A stretch of 64,000 nt of DNA from Reichenbachiella faecimaris (GTDB lineage Bacteria; Bacteroidota; Bacteroidia; Cytophagales; Cyclobacteriaceae): positions 806,001 through 870,000 of the forward strand of contig NZ_FWYF01000001.1 in assembly GCF_900176375.1 (NCBI RefSeq), written 5' to 3'. Below the pieces are notes generated by a model. The model saw only the letters and a program-made list of their open reading frames with translations, ran no database searches and was not told the origin of the DNA. Shown here piece after piece: positions 17,768 to 26,140 of the stretch. The position numbers and the translations under genes were made by a program. Position 1 is the stretch's first letter. Every line of letters starts with the position of its first letter.

Positions 17768-19756
17768 ATGAAGCAATTAACAAACATTTTTTTCTACAGC
17801 GTACTAGGTTTATCTACGCTAGTGAGCTCAAATCTCTTTGGGCAGGTTGCAGACGAGGACATTTTTGAAATGTCGCTAGAAGAGCTGATGAATATGGAAG
17901 TAACTGTTGCATCTACACAAGCATTGACCTCCAGAGAGTCTCCAGGCATTATTTCCTTAATCACAAGTTCGGACATTCAAAAATCAGGAGCCCGGGATCT
18001 GATAGATGTCTTAAGAACCATACCAGGATTTGAGTTTGGCGTTGATGTGCAAGGTGTAGTTGGTATTGGACTGAGAGGCAATTGGGGTCATGAGGGTAAA
18101 ATCTTAATTCTAGTAGATGGTCAGGAAATGAATGAAAGAAGCTATGCTACCTCACAAATTGGCAATCACTTCCCCCTGGAACAAATTGACAGAATTGAAA
18201 TCATAAGAGGCCCAGGGTCTGCTACCTATGGCGGCTATGCCGAACTTGGCGTAATCAATATTCATACGAAAAAAGGAAAAGACCTCAATGGAGGTAGTTT
18301 GGCTTTGAAATATGGACAAATGCAAAACACTTTCGGTAGAAGAGAAGCTGATGTCATGTTTGGTCAAGCCAAAGAAGACCTTAGTTATGATATTAAGTTC
18401 CATATAGGAGATGGTAATAGAAGCGATAGAATTTACACAGACCTTTACGGAGATGCCTACGACATGAAAGATAACTCTGGACTTAGAACTACCATGATCA
18501 ATGCAGGAATCAAAAAGAACAACTTGAGTACTCGATTCATTTTTGAGGATTATAATTTGGAACAACGCGATTTGTACGATGCGATCCTCCCTGTGACTAC
18601 GGATATAAAGTTTCAGGGTATCTATGGCGAAGTAAAATACGATGCGAAAATTTCAGAAAAATTAACTGTAACCCCTAAGATCCAATACAAGTCTCAAAAG
18701 CCTTGGGTTCAAAATGATCAAACTGCCAGAGACTTGGATATATACTATGACAAAACGATTAACCAAATTTTAGGCGAAGTTGTATTGAATAGTCAAATCA
18801 GTGAAAAGACGAATTTGATTGGTGGTATGCAATACTACAATGACAAAGCAGAAAGTCAAACTGGCTATGAATTTGCCAGTAACAACAGTACGTCACTCTC
18901 TTTTTACAACTTCAGTGCATTTGCTCAGGGCCTATTCAAAACCAACTTTGCACTAATCACAGTAGGTGCCAGATACAATAAGCACGAGCAGTTTGGATCT
19001 GCCTTCGTACCAAGAATTGGTATTACCAAAGTGATTGATAAATTTCATGGAAAGCTTTTACTCAGCCAGGCATTCAGAGCGCCAAGTATAGAAAACATAG
19101 ATGCCAATTTGGACATCAAAGCTGAAACAACTACTGTTTTTGAATTGGAAGCTGGATATCAGATGACTCAAAACATGCTGCTAACTGCTAATTTTTACAA
19201 CATTCTGATCAATGATCCAATAGTCTATTTCTATGACGTAGCCACAGATGAAGAGGGATACACAAATTATGACAAAACAGGAACCAGAGGTATTGAAGTA
19301 GATTACCAATACAGAGGAGACTGGGGATCTGTCGGTTTCAACTATAGCTTTTACACTGCTGCAGGCAACAATAAGGTGGCCTCCTATTCCGTAGATGGAA
19401 ACGATGATGAGCTACTAGGTTTTGGTCAAAACAAGGCCAATCTGCTGGCAAGCATTAAAGTCACAGATCAGTTTAGTATTAATCCTACCATCACCTACTT
19501 AGGCGAAAGACATGGATACGCTACGGCAGATGCGAGTGACGATCCAGTTCTTCAAAACTTTGATGCTGAAACCTTTTTAAACCTATATATGCTCTATAAG
19601 GATTTATTTATTCCTGGTCTTCAAATAGGCGCTGGCGTTTACAATCTGACAAATAATGATTATGCATTTATCCAACCGTACAACAGTAGTCATGCGCCAT
19701 TACCAGCCGCTAGCCGCGAATTTATAATCAAAGCTAAATACAGCTTTACAAAGTAA
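17768..19756 (+). CDS. TonB-dependent outer-membrane receptor
   Basis: 662 aa from ATG 17768 with signal peptide ending at LFGQ. The N-terminus carries the EMSLEELMNMEVTVAS motif seen in receptors linked to YfiR-type genes. A plug domain follows (SPGIISLITSSDIQKSGARDLIDVLRTIPGFEF in parts; GLRGNWGHEGKILILVDGQEMN; IEIIRGPGSATYGG), then a 22-strand-type barrel ending in EFIIKAKYSF. There is no carboxypeptidase-like extension and no SusD partner, so it is not a SusC-type glycan importer. The ligand is unknown; a sensing or small-molecule role fits the neighbours. Confidence 0.9.
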   Translation: MKQLTNIFFYSVLGLSTLVSSNLFGQVADEDIFEMSLEELMNMEVTVASTQALTSRESPGIISLITSSDIQKSGARDLIDVLRTIPGFEFGVDVQGVVGIGLRGNWGHEGKILILVDGQEMNERSYATSQIGNHFPLEQIDRIEIIRGPGSATYGGYAELGVINIHTKKGKDLNGGSLALKYGQMQNTFGRREADVMFGQAKEDLSYDIKFHIGDGNRSDRIYTDLYGDAYDMKDNSGLRTTMINAGIKKNNLSTRFIFEDYNLEQRDLYDAILPVTTDIKFQGIYGEVKYDAKISEKLTVTPKIQYKSQKPWVQNDQTARDLDIYYDKTINQILGEVVLNSQISEKTNLIGGMQYYNDKAESQTGYEFASNNSTSLSFYNFSAFAQGLFKTNFALITVGARYNKHEQFGSAFVPRIGITKVIDKFHGKLLLSQAFRAPSIENIDANLDIKAETTTVFELEAGYQMTQNMLLTANFYNILINDPIVYFYDVATDEEGYTNYDKTGTRGIEVDYQYRGDWGSVGFNYSFYTAAGNNKVASYSVDGNDDELLGFGQNKANLLASIKVTDQFSINPTITYLGERHGYATADASDDPVLQNFDAETFLNLYMLYKDLFIPGLQIGAGVYNLTNNDYAFIQPYNSSHAPLPAASREFIIKAKYSFTK

Positions 19757-19837
19757 TTTGGCTTTATAGGAATCCAGATTTAATAAAACGGCCATAAACA
19801 TATTTTGAAAATATAAAGCAGGGGTGAATTGAGGGGT

Positions 19838-19866
19838 AAAAGCCATTGCATTGCGGTGGCTTTTTA
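19838..19866 (+). terminator. Terminator after the TonB-dependent receptor
   Basis: AAAAGCCA and TGGCTTTT arms around an 11-nt loop, running into a T-rich end; about 80 nt after the receptor stop. Confidence 0.6.
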
Positions 19867-19918
19867 TATTAGTAATCTCCATCCGAACGATTAATTTAGC
19901 GGCTTTGATAAGTTACCT

Positions 19919-20500
19919 ATGCAAAAAGCCACCAAAGCCGACGAAGCCCTGGTCATAGACATCATTGCTGAGTCCTTTCCTTACAATCCCAGCGTGCTGT
20001 CTGTCATTAAAAACGACAAACATGAACCCCAAAGAATGCGCTGGCTGGCACGATACGTATTCAAAACAGCACTCAGAAGAAATGCCATTTTCATCTCCTC
20101 TGACCGTACTGGCGTGGCCGTTTGCTACAGATTCAATAGTCATAAAGAAAATTTGATGGACTACTGGAATCAGGCAGTTCTGGCTTTTACTGCCATTGGA
20201 ATCGAACGCATTTTTAAAGTACTCCAAAGGGACAGCTACGTAAAGAAGCAAAGACCCAAATCTGGAGACTTTATGTACTTCTGGTTTTTTGGTGTGAGTG
20301 ATGAGGGAAAAGGGCAAGGTGCAGCACATGAACTTCAAAAGGCCGTTTTTGCAGAAGCAGAAAAAGAAAACCTACCTATTTATCTGGAAACTTCCATAGC
20401 CAAAAACAAAAGGGTGTACGAGCGCTTTGGCTTTGAAGTGTATCATACCTGGGATTATAAGAGCGAAGGGATTACTCTTTGGTTTATGCGTAGTACCTAA
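19919..20500 (+). CDS. GNAT-family N-acetyltransferase
   Basis: 193 aa, soluble. The acetyl-CoA-binding region reads GVSDEGKGQGAAHELQKAV at about 120-140, matching the Q/RxxGxG/A motif. The C-terminal ETSIAKNKRVYERFGFEVYHTW (in segments) is typical of GNAT motif B. The acceptor is unknown. The start is the ATG at 19919. A TAATTTAG element at 19892-19899, one base off the -7 consensus, may be its promoter. It lies between the receptor and the second YfiR-like gene but looks like a separate unit because of the terminator upstream. Confidence 0.85.
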   Translation: MQKATKADEALVIDIIAESFPYNPSVLSVIKNDKHEPQRMRWLARYVFKTALRRNAIFISSDRTGVAVCYRFNSHKENLMDYWNQAVLAFTAIGIERIFKVLQRDSYVKKQRPKSGDFMYFWFFGVSDEGKGQGAAHELQKAVFAEAEKENLPIYLETSIAKNKRVYERFGFEVYHTWDYKSEGITLWFMRST

Positions 20501-20538
20501 TTTACGCATATACCCTATGAAATTCGGAGAATACCCTA

Positions 20539-20569
20539 TTGATAGGTGTTACTTATCTCTTCATCTTTG
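20539..20569 (+). promoter_or_regulatory. Candidate promoter for the second YfiR-like gene
   Basis: TTG at 20539-20541, then 20 nt, then CATCTTTG at 20562-20569 (one mismatch to TAnnTTTG); 54 nt before the ATG. Confidence 0.4.
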
Positions 20570-20623
20570 CAAAGTAGAAATTGGTAAATCAACTGATTTC
20601 TGTCAACCGCTAAAAATCAGAAG

Positions 20624-21109
20624 ATGAAATCATTTGTAGTTGCAGTACTTTGTATGATCTTGAGTTTTTCCGCCTTCTCAGAAGATTCGGACAAGTTCAA
20701 GGCATTACTTGTATACAAGTTTACCGAATATATTGTTTGGCCCAATAGTCCTTCTGTAATCAAAGTTGGTGTGATGGGTAATTCGCCCATTTACAATGAA
20801 CTGGTACGATTTGCTTCTCGCAAAGAAAACCTTGAAGTTGTAAAATTGAACAACACCAATGAAGCCGCCAGTTGTCATTTGGTTTATCTATCAAAAGCGC
20901 AAGGTGGTTTGATCAAACCACTTTATGCCAGCTTATACGAGAAAAGTATTCTGCTAGTAAGCGAGGAGAAAGCACACATACAAAAAGGCGCCAATGCCGT
21001 AGTGTACATCTCTGAAGGTAAACTCAAATATATAATGAACGAGCAGTCTATCTCAATCAAAGGTATGATTCCAAGCAAGCGCTTGGCTTCATTAGGAGAG
21101 TCGCTCTGA
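20624..21109 (+). CDS. YfiR-family (DUF4154) periplasmic protein, copy 2
   Basis: 161 aa with a signal peptide (about residues 1-20). It carries the same hallmarks as copy 1: FKALLVYKFTEYIVWP, ILLVSEEKAHIQKGANAVVYISEGKLKYIM (in segments) and IPSKRLASLGESL. Both copies share the length and the Tyr-Lys-Phe core, so they are paralogues. This one has its own likely promoter and ends at a strong terminator. It may bind the same partner as copy 1 under different conditions (inference). Confidence 0.85.
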   Translation: MKSFVVAVLCMILSFSAFSEDSDKFKALLVYKFTEYIVWPNSPSVIKVGVMGNSPIYNELVRFASRKENLEVVKLNNTNEAASCHLVYLSKAQGGLIKPLYASLYEKSILLVSEEKAHIQKGANAVVYISEGKLKYIMNEQSISIKGMIPSKRLASLGESL

Positions 21110-21134
21110 GTCAGTAGCAAATAGAAAAATGTAT

Positions 21135-21167
21135 AAGTGAAGTAGTTTCGACTACTTCACTTTTTTT
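21135..21167. terminator. Bidirectional terminator between YfiR copy 2 and the DUF1579 gene
   Basis: Perfect 12-bp arms AAGTGAAGTAGT / ACTACTTCACTT around a TTCG tetraloop, followed by T7 on the plus strand. The stop codon of the convergent minus-strand gene (21152-21154) lies inside the stem. Confidence 0.85.
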
Positions 21168-21676
21168 GCTTCAAAGCTTGAGAAGTTAACCAACCAGGTC
21201 TTCCCTCCGTCATACGACCTATCCATTTTGAAAGAGTAGCTATTGGGTTCAATATTGTAATATTCAAAGCGCTCAAGAAACTCTCCATTACCATCGTAGC
21301 CCTTTCCTGTAGTTACCAATTTCCCATTGGACATCACGCCTGAAATATCAGTAATCCCAGTCATTCCGGGCATCACCCACACGATCTGATATTTACCACT
21401 TTGGCGATTGAAACTTCGGATGCTGGTGCCTCTGAAAACTATCTTGTCGTTGGCATCAAGAGCGAAGAAATCGTCCTGAATGGCAGATTGGTCTAAGATA
21501 TAATAAGCCTTTGTCCGCGCTTTGCCCATCATCACTGAGCCATCTGGTCGACTGGCCTTGGTGGTCAGCTCCCATTCGCCTATAAAGAAATCTATTTTTT
21601 TGAGGCCTTCATTTTGAGCAAACAGATTGAGTGTTGCCATAAATGAAACACAAGTCATTAAAAGCAATCTTTTCAT
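21152..21676 (-). CDS. DUF1579-family secreted protein
   Basis: 174 aa with a signal peptide ending at LFAQ. A beta-rich lipocalin-like body shows DFFIGEWELTTKA, ILDQSAIQDDF, GTSIRSFN, KYQIVWVMPG, LERFEYYNIEPNSYSF and SYDGGKTW. These are typical of DUF1579 and heme-binding-like lipocalin domains of unknown function. Monocistronic; its terminator stem overlaps the stop codon. Confidence 0.75.
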   Translation of the reverse strand: MKRLLLMTCVSFMATLNLFAQNEGLKKIDFFIGEWELTTKASRPDGSVMMGKARTKAYYILDQSAIQDDFFALDANDKIVFRGTSIRSFNRQSGKYQIVWVMPGMTGITDISGVMSNGKLVTTGKGYDGNGEFLERFEYYNIEPNSYSFKMDRSYDGGKTWLVNFSSFEAKKVK

Positions 21677-21817
21677 GGTTCTGAGTTTTTGATTCTGAAT
21701 AGGAACAGTCAGACAGCTATTCTCCCTTAGAGTTTCTGCCTTTATATAAACGCTTTAGATTACCCTTTCGAATGAAAAACTGCAAGTATAAATGCAGCAG
21801 CTAAATACAATTATCCA

Positions 21818-22540
21818 TCAAGCTTCCACTACAGTTTCCTTTACCTTCCTCACCTCCTTATTGATTTCATCGCTCTCAATTAAGCCATCTCGTAAACGAA
21901 TCACACGATGTGCATATTGGGCAATGTCTTCTTCATGTGTGACCATAATGATGGTATTACCTTGCGCATGCAGCTGTTCAAAAAGCTCCATGATGTCATA
22001 AGAGGTTTTGGTATCCAGGTTTCCTGTAGGTTCATCCGCCAGGATGATGCTAGGGTTGTTTACTAGGGCTCTGGCAATGGCTACACGTTGTCTTTGACCA
22101 CCCGAGAGTTCATTGGGTTTGTGTAGTGCACGATCTGCTAGGCCAACTCCTTCAAGCACTTCATGCGCTCGCTCTTCCCTATCTGATTTGCCCATTCCAG
22201 CATACACCAGCGGCAAGGCCACATTTTCTAATGCTGTAGATCTAGGCAATAAGTTGAAAGTCTGGAAGACAAATCCAATTTCCTTATTCCGAATTTCCGC
22301 CAGCTCGTTTTCATCCAGGTCAGATACATCCTGGGTGTTGAGGATATAAGCACCAGAGCTGGGTGTGTCTAAGCAGCCAATGATGTTCATCAAAGTAGAT
22401 TTGCCAGAGCCAGACGGTCCCATAAATGCCACATACTCACCTTTGTTGATAGAAATACTGATAGATTTGAGCGCGTGAATGGTCTCAGCACCCATCACAT
22501 ATTTTCTGGAAATTTCTGTGGTCTTAATTATTTCAGGCAT
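21818..22540 (-). CDS. ABC transporter ATP-binding protein (LolD/MacB type)
   Basis: 240 aa. Walker [11 protein letters not shown]-loop [22 protein letters not shown], signature [15 protein letters not shown], Walker [10 protein letters not shown], and the H-loop in MVTHEEDIA. The sequence is typical of the MacB/LolD subfamily that powers FtsX-type permeases for lipoprotein release or export. No permease is adjacent; a lone FtsX-type permease lies at 41092. It is 40 nt downstream of the AAA+ gene on the same strand, so transcription may be shared. Confidence 0.92.
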   Translation of the reverse strand: MPEIIKTTEISRKYVMGAETIHALKSISISINKGEYVAFMGPSGSGKSTLMNIIGCLDTPSSGAYILNTQDVSDLDENELAEIRNKEIGFVFQTFNLLPRSTALENVALPLVYAGMGKSDREERAHEVLEGVGLADRALHKPNELSGGQRQRVAIARALVNNPSIILADEPTGNLDTKTSYDIMELFEQLHAQGNTIIMVTHEEDIAQYAHRVIRLRDGLIESDEINKEVRKVKETVVEA

Positions 22541-22580
22541 ATTCGTTTATTTCTGTTAGGACGGTTGACTTCACGTTCCG

Positions 22581-24113
22581 TTACGGCTGATCATCAATAT
22601 CTTCTCCAGGATCAGTAAATCCTGAAATCATACTCCCTAGTAAATCATCTATTCTCATTCCATTTTCGAGTGGATGCTTGCTTAAGTAGCTGTATTCCAC
22701 CAACCCAAATAGCACAAATTCCATCAGAAACAGTTTGAAGTTTTCATCCTTGTTGCCCTTGATTTGATCCTTCACCAATTCAGTCAAACCAGGCACTTTT
22801 TTCAATTCGTTTTTATATTCCTTTTGGGAATAATCATGCAGCATATCAATCATATTGCTGTCTCCAAACCAATCAGCAATAGGCTTGTAAGGATCTTTCA
22901 TCTCACGATTCTTCCTTACTTGATCAGGATCCGTGAAATAATCTACAAACAAAGTTCTGATGGCCTTCCCAATCAAATTTTGAGCAACTATACCTGCCCC
23001 TTCCTGTTCGCCTTCATACACTAACTCAATCTTCCCAGTGATAGAAGGTATAATCCCAATAAAATCTGCAATTCGCACGTATCCATCAGATTCCTTGTTC
23101 TTCAGCATTCTTCGTTCTACTGCACTCACCAGGTTCTCATAACTGGAAATCGTCAATCGAGCAGAAACACCACTCTTCACATCCACATACTCACTGCTCC
23201 TGGCCTCTATGGCGATTTGTTCTATGAGTAGCTTCGCTAATTCATTTATTACAATGTTGCCAGAAGTATTTTTGGCAATAGCTGCTTCTTGTTGAGTGAT
23301 TTTCAAACCAGTCTCTACTGTCTTTGGATAGTGCGTGATGATTTGGCTGCCCAGACGATCCTTTAGTGGCGTTACAATGCTTCCCCTATTGGTATAATCT
23401 TCAGGATTGGCTGTAAATACAAACTGAATATCCAACGGCAGTCTGAGCTTAAATCCTCTGATTTGAATATCTCCTTCCTGGAGAATGTTAAATAGGGCCA
23501 CTTGAATCCTTGGCTGCAAATCTGGCAACTCATTGATGACGAAAATGCCACGATGCGAACGGGGCACCAAACCATAATGAATCACCCTTTCATCAGAATA
23601 AGGCAATTTCAATGTCGCGGCTTTGATGGGGTCTACATCCCCAATCAAATCGGCAATGGATACATCTGGCGTGGCCAGCTTCTCTGTAAAGCGATCATTA
23701 CGATTCAGCCAGTTGACTGGTGTATCATCTCCCTTCTCCGCAACCAAATCAATCGCATATCTGGACAAAGGCTGTAGTGGATCATCATTCAAATCACTGC
23801 CATGTACAAAAGGCACCCACTCGTCCAACAGACCAACCATCAAACGAGCAATTCTTGTCTTAGCCTGCCCACGAAGTCCCAGCAAATTGATATTGTGTCT
23901 GGATAGAATGGCCCGCTCAATGTCGGGAATTACTGTATCCTCATATCCCCATATACCTTCAAATACATGGTCTCCAGATTGAATGGCAGAAATTAAATTG
24001 GTTCTCAACTCGTCTTTGATAGATTGCGGTTCGTAACCTGCCGCTTTCAGTTGACCCAGTGTAGTAATAGCCAATTTTTCATCGGCACTCAGGCCTGCGT
24101 ATGCATTCGTCAT
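22581..24113 (-). CDS. Magnesium-chelatase subunit I-like AAA+ ATPase
   Basis: 510 aa. Walker A GLRGQAKT near residue 77 and Walker B region GIFVINELPDL, where Asn replaces the usual Asp. An arginine-finger-type stretch LKDRLGSQI follows NPEDYTNRGSIVTPL. The helical C-terminal half is of ChlI/BchI type. There is no chlorophyll pathway here, so it is one of the ChlI-like/MoxR-like ATPases that act with VWA partners in assembly or metal insertion. Its ATG directly abuts the stop of the VWA gene (TAA then ATG), which indicates coupled translation of a two-protein unit. Confidence 0.87.
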   Translation of the reverse strand: MTNAYAGLSADEKLAITTLGQLKAAGYEPQSIKDELRTNLISAIQSGDHVFEGIWGYEDTVIPDIERAILSRHNINLLGLRGQAKTRIARLMVGLLDEWVPFVHGSDLNDDPLQPLSRYAIDLVAEKGDDTPVNWLNRNDRFTEKLATPDVSIADLIGDVDPIKAATLKLPYSDERVIHYGLVPRSHRGIFVINELPDLQPRIQVALFNILQEGDIQIRGFKLRLPLDIQFVFTANPEDYTNRGSIVTPLKDRLGSQIITHYPKTVETGLKITQQEAAIAKNTSGNIVINELAKLLIEQIAIEARSSEYVDVKSGVSARLTISSYENLVSAVERRMLKNKESDGYVRIADFIGIIPSITGKIELVYEGEQEGAGIVAQNLIGKAIRTLFVDYFTDPDQVRKNREMKDPYKPIADWFGDSNMIDMLHDYSQKEYKNELKKVPGLTELVKDQIKGNKDENFKLFLMEFVLFGLVEYSYLSKHPLENGMRIDDLLGSMISGFTDPGEDIDDQP

Positions 24114-25211
24114 TTATAAATTCTTTCTTCTATTTTTCTTAAAATCTTCAAACACTAAATGACCCAAACCTTGTAAATCACTATAGTAGGCGTTGCCATT
24201 ATTTACGGCTGTAAATTCCTTTACAAATTGTTTCAGGTATGGATCAGAGGCAATCATAAAAGTGGTGATAGGAATATTTAATCTGCGGCAAGCTGCGCCC
24301 AGATTCATAGTCTTTTTCAATATCTTAGGATCAAGCCCAAAGCTATTTTTATAATACTTGATGCCTACTTTCATGCAAGTAGGCTTTCCATCAGTAATCA
24401 TAAAGATCTGCTTGTTCTGGTTTTTTCGCTTGCGCAAAATATCCATGGCCAACTCTAGTCCAGCTACAGTATTGGTATGATAAGGTCCCACACTTAAGTA
24501 AGGCAGGTCTTTGATACTGATCTGCCAGGCATCATTGCCAAATACAATGACATCCAATGTATCCTTTTTGTATTTGCTTAATATAAGTTCAGAAAGTGCC
24601 ATAGCCACTTTCTTGGCAGGTGTGATTCGATCCTCGCCATACAATATCATGGAATGACTGATGTCAATCATCAGCACAGTGGAGGTTTGGGTTTTGTACT
24701 CATTGTCTACTACCTCCAGGTCATCTTCAGTGAGCATGAACTCTCCAAATCCATGATTGATTTGAGCGTTCCTCAAACTATCAGTTACAGATATGTTGTC
24801 AGGAGAATCACCAAATTGAAAATCTCGAATATCTGCTCCTTTTTCTTCTCCTCTACCCGAAATGAAGGTGTTGTGATCCCCCTTTCCTGATTTTCTTAGT
24901 TTGCCAAAAATCTCCTCTAGGGCATTCTTACGAAAATCATTTTCTGTTTTTGCAGTGATTTTTAGTTTGCCAGTTTGTCGCTCTTCGTCCAGATATCCTT
25001 TTTCTCTAAGCTCATCAATGAAGTCTCCTATTCCATAATTTTCACTGGTGATATTGTACTGTTTGTCAAGATTAGTCAACCAACTCAAAGCTTCGTTTGG
25101 ATCGCCAGAGGTGATCAGTAGCAACTCCCTGAAAATGTTCCATAGATTATCAAAGGTGTCGCTCGACTCCTTTTTTTCAGGAATAAATTCAGTAAAACGG
25201 TAGCCTATCAT
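24114..25211 (-). CDS. VWA-domain protein, partner of the ChlI-like ATPase
   Basis: 365 aa, no signal peptide. The N-terminal helical part (1-150) is followed by a von Willebrand A domain: MIDAS motif DISHS near residue 180, Thr in YHTNTVAG, and MITDGKPT as the third loop. The intact MIDAS suggests divalent-metal binding. The gene is immediately upstream of, and abutting, the AAA+ gene, the arrangement of ChlI/ChlD-like or MoxR/VWA chaperone systems. The client protein is unknown. Confidence 0.87.
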   Translation of the reverse strand: MIGYRFTEFIPEKKESSDTFDNLWNIFRELLLITSGDPNEALSWLTNLDKQYNITSENYGIGDFIDELREKGYLDEERQTGKLKITAKTENDFRKNALEEIFGKLRKSGKGDHNTFISGRGEEKGADIRDFQFGDSPDNISVTDSLRNAQINHGFGEFMLTEDDLEVVDNEYKTQTSTVLMIDISHSMILYGEDRITPAKKVAMALSELILSKYKKDTLDVIVFGNDAWQISIKDLPYLSVGPYHTNTVAGLELAMDILRKRKNQNKQIFMITDGKPTCMKVGIKYYKNSFGLDPKILKKTMNLGAACRRLNIPITTFMIASDPYLKQFVKEFTAVNNGNAYYSDLQGLGHLVFEDFKKNRRKNL

Positions 25212-25325
25212 CCTCTTCTTTTCTTATTAAAACTCGTAACATTAAACTGGATTAACCACTTAATGTTGGTATAATTTTAATAAATTTAATGAGGCTAGTT
25301 ACCAACTAAAAATTAGCAAACGCAA

Positions 25326-25454
25326 ATGGCAGGACGTAGACCCATATTCGCCACTCTGGTGCAGGACACTATTCTCTTTATCAGAGATACTACGTTCAAA
25401 ATGATTCTAGAGCCAAAGCCTAAAAAACCCAAGAAAGATAAAAAGGAAAAATAA
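25326..25454 (+). CDS. Basic 42-aa miniprotein, unknown
   Basis: A short frame from ATG 25326 to TAA 25454. The N-terminal half is amphipathic or hydrophobic (RRPIFATLVQDTILFIRD). The C-terminal tail is almost all Lys and Pro (KPKKPKKDKKEK). No known family recognised. It stands alone in the 345-nt gap between the divergent VWA gene and the secreted helical protein gene, and I see no other gene in that gap. Lys/Pro tails occur on small membrane- or nucleic-acid-associated proteins, but no function should be assumed. Confidence 0.45.
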   Translation: MAGRRPIFATLVQDTILFIRDTTFKMILEPKPKKPKKDKKEK

Positions 25455-25556
25455 CCACTGTATTGATCTAACTTTTAGTACTTCGTTCTGAATTTTATTT
25501 GTCCCCAATAAATTCTAACTTTCTATCAATAATCATATTAACAAACAAACACAACC

Positions 25557-26063
25557 ATGAAAACTTTAAACTTATTCGCACTTTTAACTGTAATACTGTG
25601 CTTTTCCCTTAGCGCACAAGACTTGGCTGAGCCCAAGGATATTGGCGTCTCAGAATATGATAATTTCAAAAAGTCCTCTTTCGACATTATGAAAGAATCT
25701 GCCACACTGAAAGAAAGTGCAACTACAGTAGACAATGAAGTAAAAACCTACTCTGGAGCAATGAATACCATTGGTATAGACAAACTAAAACAAAACTACA
25801 AAGCACTTAAAGAAGGAACTGAGGCTGTAGGTACACTTTCCAAGGAGCTGGCAGAACTGAATGGTAAAAGTCAGGATGTACTCAGCAACGCCAAGGGTAT
25901 CAAACCAAAAATGAAATCTGTAGGTGCAGTAAAAAACACCAACAAGTCCATTCAGGCACTTGACGCATCCAAAGCTGATCTGTCTGCCACCAAAGAGTTA
26001 TTGAGCAATAACCTAAAACTCATTGGAGATGAATTAAAATCACGTGGAGAAATTATTGAATAA
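25557..26063 (+). CDS. Secreted helical protein of unknown function
   Basis: 168 aa with a clear signal peptide (MKTLNLFALLTVILCFSLSAQ). The mature part is rich in Lys, Glu, Ala, Ser and Leu, with no Cys or Trp, and looks helical or coiled-coil (KQNYKALKEGTEAVGTLSKELAELN and similar). It may act as a periplasmic adaptor or surface protein. No family recognised. It is followed by a strong terminator, so it is probably expressed separately from the TPR-CHAT gene 77 nt downstream. Confidence 0.65.
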   Translation: MKTLNLFALLTVILCFSLSAQDLAEPKDIGVSEYDNFKKSSFDIMKESATLKESATTVDNEVKTYSGAMNTIGIDKLKQNYKALKEGTEAVGTLSKELAELNGKSQDVLSNAKGIKPKMKSVGAVKNTNKSIQALDASKADLSATKELLSNNLKLIGDELKSRGEIIE

Positions 26064-26082
26064 TCATTGACATTATATCCAC

Positions 26083-26128
26083 AAGAGTTAGCCACAAGAA
26101 ACAAACTATCTTGTAGCTAACTCTTTTT
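26083..26128 (+). terminator. Terminator after the secreted helical protein gene
   Basis: Arms AAGAGTTAGCCACAAG and CTTGTAGCTAACTCTT (complementary apart from a small internal bulge) followed by a T-rich end. It lies just before the TPR-CHAT gene start. Confidence 0.75.
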
Positions 26129-26140
26129 ATTTTGAACACC

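Noticed and set aside
22581-25211. Magnesium chelatase for chlorophyll synthesis
   Set aside because: No ChlH or other pigment gene; the two proteins fit ChlI-like/VWA chaperone pairs better.
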